64,000 bases of DNA from UBA7957 sp965222695 (GTDB lineage Bacteria > Pseudomonadota > Gammaproteobacteria > Granulosicoccales > Granulosicoccaceae): NCBI GenBank assembly GCA_965222695.1, contig OZ244967.1, positions 3,906,001-3,970,000 of the forward strand, written 5' to 3'. The notes beneath the pieces are model-generated. The model saw nothing but the letters and a program-made list of their open reading frames with translations. It had not been told where the DNA came from and ran no database searches. Positions 26,328-34,329 of the stretch are shown here, one piece after another. Made by a program: the position numbers and the translations under genes. How positions within the stretch are numbered: position 1 is the first letter of the stretch; every line of letters begins with the position of its first letter.

Positions 26328-27238
26328 CGACTTGCGGCGTTACGGCCACTAATCCCCTTGGCCACATTGACACCCGTGAGGTCTTCATAAACCTTTACGA
26401 TTGCCGCATCGTTCAATTTCCCATAGCCCGCACTCGAAGCCGCGAGAAACAACTGTTGAGCCGTTGCCGCCAACGGCAAGGGAAAGCGCAAATCTTCCCC
26501 GGTTTCCAATACCAGGCTTAGATCTTTTACGAAAATATCAATTGCGCTGCGGGGCGCATAATCCTCATTCAATAAATACGGAACACGATCACCAAATATC
26601 CAAGACTGTCCCGCCGAGTTGCTAATAATGTTGTAAAGCGTCTTGGGATCACAACCTGCTCTCACACCAAACGCCATAACCTCCCCCATTACGGCAAGAT
26701 GAACCCCGGCGACCAATTGGTGAACAACTTTATATGTCGATGCCACTCCTGGCCTATCGCCTAAACGATAAACTTTTTTCGATATGGCGTTTAGTACAAG
26801 TGCGGCCTTCTCAAAAGCAGTATTCGGTCCCGATGCCATTATGGAAAGCGTGCCTGCGTCCGCACCCGTCTTACCACCGCTGACCGGGCCGTCGATTACC
26901 AGCAGGTTTTTGTTCGCCAATTTAGCACCAATTCTACCGGCCTGTGAAGGCAGAATAGTCGAACAGAGTATAACAACCGCCCCTGCTGGCAATACATCTG
27001 CAACTCCCTGTTCGAATAAAATCGATTCCACCTGTTGGCCGTTAGTCACCATGAGCAATAAAATATCGGCATCGCGGGCTGCCAACTCTGCACTTGAGAC
27101 GCTTTGACCACCGATCTGCAATAGCGATCTGCGCGCCGCCTCTGAAATATCAAAACCATAGACGCGGATCCCGGCCTTGATCAGATTTCGAGCCATTCCC
27201 ATACCCATCGATCCGAGACCGACAAAGCCGACTTTCAC
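26324..27238 (-). CDS. 3-hydroxyisobutyrate dehydrogenase-family oxidoreductase
   Basis: 304 residues, beta-hydroxyacid dehydrogenase family: N-terminal NAD(P) site GFVGLGSMGMGMA, substrate motif DGPVSGGKTGADAGTL and catalytic Lys in YKVVHQLVAG. This family includes L-threonate dehydrogenase, tartronate-semialdehyde reductase and sulfolactaldehyde reductase (YihU); the sequence resembles the threonate-dehydrogenase/YihU side, but the substrate cannot be fixed. It is coupled by ATGA overlaps to genes on both sides. Confidence 0.9.
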   Translation of the reverse strand: MKVGFVGLGSMGMGMARNLIKAGIRVYGFDISEAARRSLLQIGGQSVSSAELAARDADILLLMVTNGQQVESILFEQGVADVLPAGAVVILCSTILPSQAGRIGAKLANKNLLVIDGPVSGGKTGADAGTLSIMASGPNTAFEKAALVLNAISKKVYRLGDRPGVASTYKVVHQLVAGVHLAVMGEVMAFGVRAGCDPKTLYNIISNSAGQSWIFGDRVPYLLNEDYAPRSAIDIFVKDLSLVLETGEDLRFPLPLAATAQQLFLAASSAGYGKLNDAAIVKVYEDLTGVNVAKGISGRNAASR

Positions 27239-28275
27239 GATACAGCTCCTACCGATATTTCACCAATCCATCGCTTGATGGAGGCCTCAATCGAAGCAGT
27301 TGAAATCCCATATTGATCATGCAAGGATGGTAAAGCACCGGCATCCAGAAATTCATCCGGCAGGCCGATATGATGGAACGGGGGAGCGATCCTATTGCTG
27401 ATAAAGATGTAAGCAACTGCCTCTCCGAGGCCACCGATCACTGAATGATTTTCTACCACTACAATCGGGCGGTTGGTATTTTGCGCTGCCTGTAAAACAG
27501 TCTTCTTATCCAAGGGTTTTACGGTAGATACATGCAGCACGGCGCAATCCAGTCCGTCTCGGCGTAATGATTTCGCAACTTCCAAGGTGCGCATAGTCAT
27601 CAGGCCGCAAGAGATCAACAAGAGGTCCGAACCATCCAGCAGCAATTTTGCTTTCCCTAATTCAAACTTATATCCGTAGTCTTTTAGTACGTCCGGGACA
27701 TTACCGCGCAACAGCCGCATATAAACCGGCCCATCAAATTCGGCTATTGCATGAGTTGCCTGAACGATCTCGGTAGCATCGCAGGGATCCACAATCGTCA
27801 GGTTCGGCATAGCTCGGAAAATTGCCAAATCTTCCGTTGCGGTATGACTGGGCCCGTAACCTGTTGTCAGGCCTGGCAAGGCACAAACCAGTTTAACGTT
27901 CAGCGATTCCTCAGCTATCGCCAGACAGATAAAATCATAGGCACGCCGGGACGCAAAAACAGCATAGGTAGTAGCAAACACCGTATTTCCTTCCCGTGCC
28001 ATCCCGGCTGCCGCGGAAACCAGCAACTGTTCCGCCATACCCATCTGGTAAAAACGATCGGGGTACGCCTTGGCAAAAATATGCATATCTGTATATTTAC
28101 TCAAGTCTGCTGTCATCCCGACAATATCGTCACGGGATTTTGCCAATTCACACAAAGCATGCCCGAATGGCGCAGATTGTGTGGTGATACCCGGATCCGC
28201 TATGGAAGCGATCATAGCGGATGTTTTTAAGCGATTCGGATTCGGTGTTCTGAGTTCATATTTTGAACGTCTCAT
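27235..28275 (-). CDS. split transketolase, C-terminal (beta) subunit
   Basis: 346 residues from ATG 28275, with AAGGGTGG upstream and an ATGA overlap with the N-subunit stop. It contains the pyrimidine-binding domain with catalytic Glu (GMAEQLLVSAAAG), FATTYAVFASRRAYDFI, and the C-terminal transketolase domain (VENHSVIGGLGEAVA). It works with the N-terminal subunit to make one TPP enzyme. Split transketolases of this type occur in dedicated catabolic clusters (for example apulose-4-phosphate and sulfo-sugar pathways) rather than in the central pentose pathway. Confidence 0.92.
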   Translation of the reverse strand: MRRSKYELRTPNPNRLKTSAMIASIADPGITTQSAPFGHALCELAKSRDDIVGMTADLSKYTDMHIFAKAYPDRFYQMGMAEQLLVSAAAGMAREGNTVFATTYAVFASRRAYDFICLAIAEESLNVKLVCALPGLTTGYGPSHTATEDLAIFRAMPNLTIVDPCDATEIVQATHAIAEFDGPVYMRLLRGNVPDVLKDYGYKFELGKAKLLLDGSDLLLISCGLMTMRTLEVAKSLRRDGLDCAVLHVSTVKPLDKKTVLQAAQNTNRPIVVVENHSVIGGLGEAVAYIFISNRIAPPFHHIGLPDEFLDAGALPSLHDQYGISTASIEASIKRWIGEISVGAVS

Positions 28276-29090
28276 TGCCGCCACCCTTCGTCAAGTACTT
28301 TCAATGCTAGTGACCACTCATCCGCATCCACACGTATAAAGTGATTTTTTTCTCGTTTCTCCAGAAACGGGACACCTTTTCCCATCTTGGTGTCGCATAT
28401 AATAGCCCGTGGCTGCTTCCCCGAATGGTTTCTTGCATTGTCGAAAGCGTCCTGTACTTGGCTTATATCGTTTCCGTCAACACGCTGAACATGCCAGCCA
28501 AAGGATGCCCACTTATCAAGCACCGGCTCCGCGGAAAGAATATCAGTAGAAGCTCCGTCGGCTTGTTGGTTGTTGAAATCAATTATGGCAATGAGGCTGT
28601 CGAGTTGATGGTGGGCTGCTGACAGGGCTGCTTCCCAGGTAGAGCCTTCGCCCAGCTCCCCGTCGGAAAGCAAGTTATAAATCCGTGCATTTGACGACTT
28701 GCGTTTCAGCCCCAAACAGGCGCCAACTGCTATGCCCAACCCATGCCCGAGGGAGCCTCCGGTTATTTCCATACCCGGTGTGTAGTCGGCCATCCCCGAC
28801 ATCGGCAATCGGCTATCGTCTGACCCGTATGTCAGAAGTTCGTCCACCGGGAGAACTCCTGCTTCGATTAAGGCAGCATACAGCGCTATTGCATAGTGCC
28901 CGATAGAGAGATAAAAACGGTCTCTCTCCTCCCATTGCGGATTATCCGAACGGTAGCGCATCGCATGGAAGTAAGCCACCGCCAACACATCGGAGATGCC
29001 CAGTGCCTGCGCAATATAGCCCTGTCCCTGAACCTCTCCCATGCGTATTGCATTTCTGCGAATTCGATATGCACGCTCTTGTAAAGTCAT
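28272..29090 (-). CDS. split transketolase, N-terminal (alpha) subunit
   Basis: 272 residues from ATG 29090 (MTLQERAYRIRR), where family similarity begins; the frame is open to 29171. The TPP diphosphate site is complete: SDGELGEGSTWEA through DFNNQQADG (GDG-NN type with Ser for the first Gly). SLGHGLGIAVG and DTKMGKG are also typical. First gene of the enzyme operon; its stop overlaps the C-subunit start by ATGA. Confidence 0.92.
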   Translation of the reverse strand: MTLQERAYRIRRNAIRMGEVQGQGYIAQALGISDVLAVAYFHAMRYRSDNPQWEERDRFYLSIGHYAIALYAALIEAGVLPVDELLTYGSDDSRLPMSGMADYTPGMEITGGSLGHGLGIAVGACLGLKRKSSNARIYNLLSDGELGEGSTWEAALSAAHHQLDSLIAIIDFNNQQADGASTDILSAEPVLDKWASFGWHVQRVDGNDISQVQDAFDNARNHSGKQPRAIICDTKMGKGVPFLEKREKNHFIRVDADEWSLALKVLDEGWRQ

Positions 29091-29521
29091 TTCACTGCTT
29101 GTGATATTTGATGAACATTGCATTAATCTGGCGCCATCATAATGCGTTATTTTCCCGCCGATTCGCAGCATTGCGGCATATGAACGGCAGGCATGTCGGT
29201 AATGTCGAGTTTTAAAAAAATTGTTAAGTTGACGATTCAGATTCTATAATCCAGCGCCCGATATCAAACTATCAAACCGGGCATCAGAAGGGCAATTTGG
29301 ATTTCGTTGGCAAATGTTTAGAAATTCTTAATTACTCCGGGAGACCGGTTCGATTAATGTTGTTAAAGCCTGTCTAAGATCTCGCTGTCGTTGCGAGAAT
29401 TTGCTGATTTTAGATAGGCTTTTAGAGGAAGTTGCCGTGCTAAGATACGGAATATGACATTGCGTACGCGATTTCTTTGTATAAAGCGATTCCGCCGCTC
29501 ATCTGCAAAGCCGCTTTTTCT
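29091..29521. other. intergenic region upstream of the transketolase operon
   Basis: About 430 bp with no supported gene. It should hold the promoter of the split-transketolase operon; I see no clear operator. It ends at a short stretch derived from the neighbouring glycosyltransferase gene. Confidence 0.4.
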
Positions 29522-29604
29522 CAATTCATCCTTTAACCGATAGCATGGCTGACCGCCCCATGCGTTGGCGGGTTCACTTGTCTTCAGCCAGATCCGCTGC
29601 CGAT
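29522..29604 (+). repeat. partial duplicate of the glycosyltransferase gene 3' region
   Basis: 83 bp aligning in direct orientation with 30554-30637, inside the glycosyltransferase gene, with one gap and roughly 80-85 % identity. The match ends at GCCGATYGAA, which is also where similarity to the small membrane-protein copy begins, so the stretch is a rearrangement junction. It supplies the N-terminal codons of the copy-2 frame. Confidence 0.7.
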
Positions 29605-29874
29605 CGAAGCACGGCATTGTTATCAACCGACACACAGGCAATCAAACTGGTACTCAACAGCAACTACGGTGACGAACAACAAATTGCCATCAGGGAAATC
29701 CGGTCGTATATCTGGTCGCAGGAGTTTTTGGCCATTCAGATCATGCTTGCGTTAGCACTGCTCGTTATTAAACTTAAAAACTGGATCAATATACCGTGGC
29801 TTTTTGTGTTAGCTCCGTTTTGGGGGCCTGCTTTGGTGGAAACTATGGTTGTCTATGTCCCGATTCTGGGTTAA
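29545..29874 (+). CDS. small membrane protein, copy 2, with chimeric N-terminus
   Basis: 109 residues as an open frame. Residues from ADRSTALL onward match copy 1 (18634-18930) closely. The first ~20 residues (MADRPMRWRVHLSS) come from antisense-read glycosyltransferase sequence and replace the copy-1 start, so the true start and expression are uncertain. Hydrophobic segments and the VVYVPILG end are preserved. With copy 1 it brackets the transketolase/TRAP island in direct orientation. Confidence 0.5.
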   Translation: MADRPMRWRVHLSSARSAADRSTALLSTDTQAIKLVLNSNYGDEQQIAIREIRSYIWSQEFLAIQIMLALALLVIKLKNWINIPWLFVLAPFWGPALVETMVVYVPILG

Positions 29875-29966
29875 AGAATTTCAAAATCTCATTCGCTGGA
29901 TTATTGCTTTCGGGGACCACAACTACGGATTAGATATCCGGACTCGATGGACAGATCCCGGGATTT

Positions 29967-30494
29967 TTATTGGGCCATTAGTAAAAAGCTTGCGTGCGCC
30001 AATCCCGCGCCGATCAAAGCGCCAAAAAGCACATCGCTGGGATAGTGTAAACCTAATACAACCCGAGATATATACACCAGAGCGGAGAAAGGAATCAACA
30101 ACACTCCCCATTCCGGATGGTAGTGTAATACGACCAGAGTAAAGCTTGTCGCATGCAGTGTGTGCCCGGAAGGAAAACTGAACCGGTCCAGGGCTGCAAC
30201 ATTCTGAAAGATATCGTCGCTGTAGCTGGAAGGACGGACACGGCCTGTCGTTCCCTTCAGCCATTTATAGATTATTAATCCGGCCAGCCCGACAAGCAGC
30301 ATATGGGCAGACACCAGCAAGGCTTCCATCCCATAAAGCAATGGCAACATCAGTATCAGTATGTACCAAAACACTCCATCACCCAAACGGCTGACAAGCG
30401 CGAACAACAGGCTGACGGGTTTTAGATTATTGAATCGGTTTATTACCAGACACAGCGGAATCTCGTGAGCATTTAGTCGATGTATCAGTTTCAT
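29967..30494 (-). CDS. PAP2-family membrane phosphatase
   Basis: 175 residues from ATG 30494 (an upstream frame start at 30545 is further inside the glycosyltransferase gene). About five to six membrane helices. The three phosphatase motifs are complete: KGTTGRVRP (K-x6-RP), FPSGH, and SRVVLGLHYPSD (SR-x5-H-x3-D). Such enzymes dephosphorylate lipid phosphates such as undecaprenyl diphosphate or phosphatidic acid. It overlaps the glycosyltransferase 3' end by about 68 bp, so the two genes are co-transcribed. Confidence 0.9.
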   Translation of the reverse strand: MKLIHRLNAHEIPLCLVINRFNNLKPVSLLFALVSRLGDGVFWYILILMLPLLYGMEALLVSAHMLLVGLAGLIIYKWLKGTTGRVRPSSYSDDIFQNVAALDRFSFPSGHTLHATSFTLVVLHYHPEWGVLLIPFSALVYISRVVLGLHYPSDVLFGALIGAGLAHASFLLMAQ

Positions 30495-31626
30495 CACAAA
30501 CCTCCTGAAGAACGGATTGAATAATCTGGTGCAACTGCTCCACAACTCTTTCCCAATTCAACCTTTGAACCGACAGCGCGGCTGACTGCCCCATGCGGTG
30601 GCGGGTACACTTGTCTTTAGCCAGATCCACCGCCGATTGAATAAAGCTTTCATCGGCGCTGAGCGGCACTGTGACTCCGTTATCCCCCTTGTCGATATAC
30701 CAACCCGCAGCGGCGTAATCGAACGCGACGACGGGCAATCCGCTGGCCATGGCTTCAATAATCACGTTGCCGTAGGTTTCGCTTTTACTGGGATAAAGAA
30801 ATAAATCCGCGCTGGCATAGTGTTCGGCCAGTTCAATTCCGGTTTTCATTCCCACGAATCGACAATCAGGGTTTTGTGATTGCAGCTCTTTGCGGACCGG
30901 CCCGTCTCCCACCAACAGAAAACAGGCATCCGGAATTGCATTTTGAATCGCTCTATAAGCATTAAACGCAAGCTGGAGATTTTTTTCTTTTGCGACCCTG
31001 GTCACAATTGCGACCAGTAGTTGATCCTCTTCAACGCCCAGTTGCCGCCGCAACTGTTTGCTGCGACGGCCGGGATTAAAAAGCTCTGTATCTATACCTC
31101 GCTGTAGCAATCCCAATCGATTATAGCCTTCGGCCAGCAGGGATTCGCACAGTGTCCGAGTGGGTACCAGGGTTACCAGAGTTTGATTGTGCAAGCTGCG
31201 CAGGTAGAGCTTTGCAAAGCCTGTAATTCTACCAAAGTTGTAATACTGACTGTATTGATCGAAATGCGTATGGAAGTCGCTGATTACCGGAATGCCGAGA
31301 TTTTTCGCCGCCTTAACCGCAGCATAACCAAGAGGCCCTTCGGTAACTACCTGAACAATATCCGGGCGATTAGCCAACCATAGACGCCTTAGTTTGAAAT
31401 ACTGCGGCAGACCGACTCGTACTTCTGCATAAAACGGTAGCCTCCAACCGTATAGCAGATGTTCCTCGAATTCTTCGCTCTGCACTTCATTGTCATCAGC
31501 GGAGTGGCGTGGCCTGATCAGCTGAATCCTGTACTGACCACGTTCTCTGAGTCCTCTCACCAAACGATCTATGGTTTGGGCCACACCGTTTATCTCCGGA
31601 GGCCATGTTTCCGTGACAATCGACAA
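30427..31626 (-). CDS. GT4-family glycosyltransferase (mannosyltransferase-like)
   Basis: 399 residues, GT-B fold. N-terminal acceptor domain begins VTETWPPEINGVAQT, typical of GDP-mannose-dependent alpha-mannosyltransferases; the C-terminal donor site has GDGPVRKEL and ADLFLYPSKSETYGNVIIEAMASGLPVV (in pieces), with the catalytic EX7E pattern. Start is TTG 31626; the ribosome site is weak. Together with PAP2 it may glycosylate a membrane lipid. Part of its 3' end is duplicated at 29522-29604. Confidence 0.9.
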   Translation of the reverse strand: MSIVTETWPPEINGVAQTIDRLVRGLRERGQYRIQLIRPRHSADDNEVQSEEFEEHLLYGWRLPFYAEVRVGLPQYFKLRRLWLANRPDIVQVVTEGPLGYAAVKAAKNLGIPVISDFHTHFDQYSQYYNFGRITGFAKLYLRSLHNQTLVTLVPTRTLCESLLAEGYNRLGLLQRGIDTELFNPGRRSKQLRRQLGVEEDQLLVAIVTRVAKEKNLQLAFNAYRAIQNAIPDACFLLVGDGPVRKELQSQNPDCRFVGMKTGIELAEHYASADLFLYPSKSETYGNVIIEAMASGLPVVAFDYAAAGWYIDKGDNGVTVPLSADESFIQSAVDLAKDKCTRHRMGQSAALSVQRLNWERVVEQLHQIIQSVLQEVCDETDTSTKCSRDSAVSGNKPIQ

Positions 31627-31920
31627 ATATTGTTTTACGGCCTTGTTAATCGTGTATTACGCCTTTTCAAAAATACTTTAGTGCTTCGCCAATCGAGAAA
31701 CTAAAGCTCTAGTGTATGCGGCGATTGTGACTTCCTTGTTACAATACCTGGTAATTGACGGTTCCGGACCACGTTACATAGTAGTATGTTATATGAAGAA
31801 AATATGACGATGGCATGAACACAATAAGCCAATCTCTGGACCTTAGAATCAAAACAATTCGTACTATTTCACAAAATGCATGATATTGATGCGCTGAAAT
31901 CCATCCTTCCCTGAAGCATT

Positions 31921-32055
31921 ATGACCAGCACCGGGAGAAATAGAATCCATCTCATGCGAAGAGGCAAGGCGCCGCAGCAGGATCAGGGCAATCGTGTGTC
32001 GACCAGGTACGGTAGAAACGACAAGGTTTACACTGGCGCCACTATCAAGGTTTAA
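31921..32055 (+). CDS. possible 44-residue basic small protein
   Basis: Closed ATG-to-TAA frame, ending 12 bp before a strong terminator, which argues for a short transcription unit here. The product is very basic and polar (MRRGKAPQQDQGNR; STRYGRNDKVYTG), with no hydrophobic segment; nucleic-acid binding is conceivable. The ribosome site is weak and no family was recognised. It might instead be a non-coding RNA ending at the same terminator. Confidence 0.4.
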   Translation: MTSTGRNRIHLMRRGKAPQQDQGNRVSTRYGRNDKVYTGATIKV

Positions 32056-32067
32056 GGATAGGCATGT

Positions 32068-32090
32068 AGCCGGAGCGTTCGACTCCGGCT
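32068..32090 (+). terminator. intrinsic terminator
   Basis: 8-bp GC-rich stem AGCCGGAG / CTCCGGCT with a 7-nt loop, followed by GTTATTTTA. It closes a short + strand transcription unit of unknown product. Confidence 0.7.
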
Positions 32091-32406
32091 GTTATTTTAC
32101 AACTCTGAGTAATCAACTCTCTCATCGGCGTAATCGGCGATTCTTTCTGAGCCATCTGTAGGATGGGTAAAATTTACTATTGGGACTAAACCGGCCTCCT
32201 AAGTTAGATGGCATTCATCTGTACCTATTGTAATATTCGACCGGTCACATGGACGGGATGATTTTCAATCAAAATCATTTGAAAACGAGATAGTGGACTT
32301 TTGAAGATTCACAGAAGTTTGCCTTCTCGCTAATGTTCGGTACCAGCGAATATTATAAACTTCCGTTGAGGAAATAGATGTAATCTGAGGCCCGAAGGGT
32401 CTCAAG

Positions 32407-32466
32407 TGGCGGCCGGCGGGGCATAAGCAATACGCTTAACCCCCACGCAACAGCTGAAGGCCGCTA
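32407..32466 (+). promoter_or_regulatory. structured 5' leader candidate upstream of the GlsB-like gene
   Basis: An outer stem GCGGCC (32409-32414) / GGCCGC (32459-32464) encloses an inner hairpin: GGGG/CCCC (418-421 with 440-443) and TAAGC/GCTTA. It ends about 40 bp before the start codon. It matches no riboswitch family I know. Confidence 0.3.
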
Positions 32467-32504
32467 AAAGTCAAACCTATTTCAACTTCAGTGGAGGTAA
32501 AACT

Positions 32505-32756
32505 ATGGATCTCACCGGATTAATTATATTTCTGGCTATTGGCGCTGTTGCAGGTTGGTTGGCCGGAACCCTGATGAAAGGAGGCGGTTTCGGTCTTCTG
32601 GGAAATATCGTTGTCGGCATCATCGGCGCGGTCGTTGGGGGTTTTGTTTTCGGATTGTTGGGCATTTCCGCCGGAGGGCTGATCGGCTCTATCATAACTG
32701 CCACAGCGGGAGCTGCCCTGTTATTATTTGTAGTCGGTCTTATCAAAAAGGCCTAG
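32505..32756 (+). CDS. GlsB/YeaQ/YmgE-family stress membrane protein
   Basis: 83 residues, three glycine-rich membrane helices (GLIIFLAIGAVAGWLAG; LGNIVVGIIGAVVGG; GSIITATAGAALLLFVVG). The GWLAGTLMKGGGFGLLGNIVVGIIGA-like core identifies the transglycosylase-associated/GlsB family, small inner-membrane proteins induced by stress. GGAGG lies 8 bp before the ATG. Monocistronic, with a hairpin at 32899-32923 downstream that may end it. Confidence 0.9.
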   Translation: MDLTGLIIFLAIGAVAGWLAGTLMKGGGFGLLGNIVVGIIGAVVGGFVFGLLGISAGGLIGSIITATAGAALLLFVVGLIKKA

Positions 32757-32898
32757 AGATTTAACTCTCGGACACCCCGGAGTTCAAAAAGCGACTCTCC
32801 TTCCTCATTTTGCTTTTTCCTCCGGGGATTTCCATACCAAAGCTCACTAGTACTCTGTCCAAATTCGAATTCGCTGACACTTTTCTGACGAAAACTAA

Positions 32899-32923
32899 AA
32901 AGCATCGGGATTGACGATGCTTT
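32899..32923 (+). terminator. hairpin with T-rich tail before the MarR gene
   Basis: 9-bp perfect stem AAAGCATCG / CGATGCTTT, 7-nt loop, followed by GTTGTTTG. It lies 22 bp before the MarR start, so it either ends the GlsB transcript or sits in the MarR leader as an attenuator. Confidence 0.5.
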
Positions 32924-32945
32924 GTTGTTTGATAAAGTCAGCATC

Positions 32946-33395
32946 ATGCCAAGTCAGAATTCAGCCCGAGAATTTATGATGCTGTACCGAAGTGTCTATG
33001 AAAACCTTCATTCCACCTGGGATAAAACTGAACGGCCGCCCTCAGCTGAATCGATTGCAGTATTAAAACATCTTATACTAAGCGGCCCTCTAACGGTCAC
33101 CGAAGCCGCCGTGCATTTTAAACGCGGACAACCGGCCATGAGCGAATTGATTAATCGCCTGCAGGCGAACGGATATGTAGACCGGCATAAGGACCATCGC
33201 GACAGACGCAAAACCCTTGTCTGGCTGACTGACGAAGGGCGGGATATTTATCGGCGAACGCAGGAAGTTCTAGACAGGGATTTGCTGGCGGAAAGCCTGG
33301 AACGCTTACCCGAAAATGAGCGCAGGACTTTGGTGAAATGTTTGCAGTCCCTGGTTAAAGCATCCCAAGCAGTACGATTAAAGAGGAGGAACTAA
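32946..33395 (+). CDS. MarR-family transcriptional regulator
   Basis: 149 residues from ATG 32946 (open frame to 32922). Winged helix core: SGPLTVTEAAVHFKRGQPAMSELINRL (in pieces TVTEAAVHF, QPAMSELINRL), then wing DRHKDHRDRRKTLVWLTDEG with the family DxRxxxLxLT pattern. Homodimeric repressors of this family answer to small phenolic or oxidising ligands. One base separates it from a small zinc-ribbon gene, which is presumably co-expressed. Confidence 0.9.
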   Translation: MPSQNSAREFMMLYRSVYENLHSTWDKTERPPSAESIAVLKHLILSGPLTVTEAAVHFKRGQPAMSELINRLQANGYVDRHKDHRDRRKTLVWLTDEGRDIYRRTQEVLDRDLLAESLERLPENERRTLVKCLQSLVKASQAVRLKRRN

Positions 33396-33396
33396 A

Positions 33397-33627
33397 ATGA
33401 TAAGTTGCCAGAGTTGTGGAATGTCTATTGATGACGGTATTTACTGCCAGTATTGCCTTAACGAAAACGGCGAGCTTCAAAATTTTGAGGAAAGGTTCGA
33501 AAGAATGGTTCAATGGGCACTCAATGAGGACAAGAGCCTCTCCAGAGAAGAGGCGGAGGAAAAAACCAAAGCCTATATGCGGACCATGCCGGCGTGGGAA
33601 AAACACCCCAAATTAACCGATTTGTAG
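33397..33627 (+). CDS. small zinc-ribbon protein
   Basis: 76 residues. An N-terminal zinc ribbon has two CxxC knuckles (CQSCGMSI and CQYCLNE) at residues 4-20; the rest is charged and helical (EERFERMVQWAL; SREEAEEKTKAYMRTMP). This matches the widespread small zinc-ribbon proteins of unknown role. It is coupled to the MarR gene (1-bp gap), with GAGGA as ribosome site in the MarR 3' end. Confidence 0.8.
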   Translation: MISCQSCGMSIDDGIYCQYCLNENGELQNFEERFERMVQWALNEDKSLSREEAEEKTKAYMRTMPAWEKHPKLTDL

Positions 33628-33696
33628 CAAGTGGGGCATGGACTCCGGGCAATGCAGAATATTACAAACCCGACCATCAAAGAGAAGCCCCGCACC

Positions 33697-33767
33697 GTAG
33701 GAGCTTGCCCTGCAAGCGAATATCCCGAAAACCGCAGACTCACCTCGCGGGGCGGCCCCGCTCCTAC
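33697..33767. repeat. REP-like pair, outward GTAGGAGC heads
   Basis: GTAGGAGCTTGCCCTGCAAG-type unit at 33697-33719 and an inverted unit ending GCTCCTAC at 33745-33767, each with an imperfect internal palindrome. Same family as 40561, 51305, 59568 and 63091. The head GTAG and paired arrangement resemble REP/BIME elements mobilised by RAYT transposases. Confidence 0.7.
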
Positions 33768-33820
33768 AGTTCCCCAATATTACCCGTCGGCTCCCCGCCC
33801 GGCTTTTTCCCAAAGCTTGC

Positions 33821-34210
33821 TTGACCTGCCGCGCTTATCCGAACCCAATAAAACAAAAGCTCATGTTTCTGCGCCAGTTGATTCTGGACACAGCCGCAGA
33901 AACAGAAGGGGTCGATGAAGTGGAGGAAACACTCAAATGGGGCGAACCCAGTTATCTTTCACCCTCAGGCAGCACCGTCAGAATTGCCTGGAAGAAAAAA
34001 ACGCCGGATCAGTATGCAATATATTTTCACTGCAGAACGAACCTGGTAGATACGTTCCGGGAACTTTATTCGGATAGATTCCGGTTTGAAGGCAATCGGG
34101 CAATTGTGTTTTTTGTAAATGAGGAACTCCCGATTGAAGAGTTGAAGCACTGCATTGCGTTATCACTGACTTATCACCGCAGAAAGCATTTACCGCTGTT
34201 GGGCGTATAA
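33821..34210 (+). CDS. DUF1801 domain protein, short form
   Basis: 129 residues with a TTG start at 33821; the true N-terminus is uncertain because the frame begins 53 bp after a REP pair. Typical segments are YPNPIKQKLMFLRQLIL, EETLKWGEPSYL, IAWKKKTPDQYAIYFHC and LTYHRRKHLPLLGV. Function of the family is unknown. It differs clearly from the DUF1801 gene at 15958. The gene is complete; the downstream IS element starts 120 bp later. Confidence 0.82.
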   Translation: MTCRAYPNPIKQKLMFLRQLILDTAAETEGVDEVEETLKWGEPSYLSPSGSTVRIAWKKKTPDQYAIYFHCRTNLVDTFRELYSDRFRFEGNRAIVFFVNEELPIEELKHCIALSLTYHRRKHLPLLGV

Positions 34211-34329
34211 TCCTGTTTAATGAATACAATAAAGATTCTCAGTGTTGATTTTATCAATCCGTGGGCTCGGTTTCGCTGGAACAAAGAAGATCGCAACATG
34301 GTTGCGGAAAACTTATCTTAGAGCCTTAT

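Larger units (their letters stand above)
31627..32504. other. long intergenic region with one small frame, a terminator and a structured leader
   Basis: About 880 bp. It contains a 44-codon frame (31921-32055), an intrinsic terminator (32068-32090) and a structured stretch before the next gene (32407-32466). The parts 31627-31920 and 32091-32405 show nothing I can assign. Confidence 0.5.

Noticed and set aside
17414..29874. Prophage interpretation of the CI/Cro pair plus island
   Set aside because: No integrase, terminase, capsid or tail genes occur; the pair is treated as an orphan switch and the island as metabolic.
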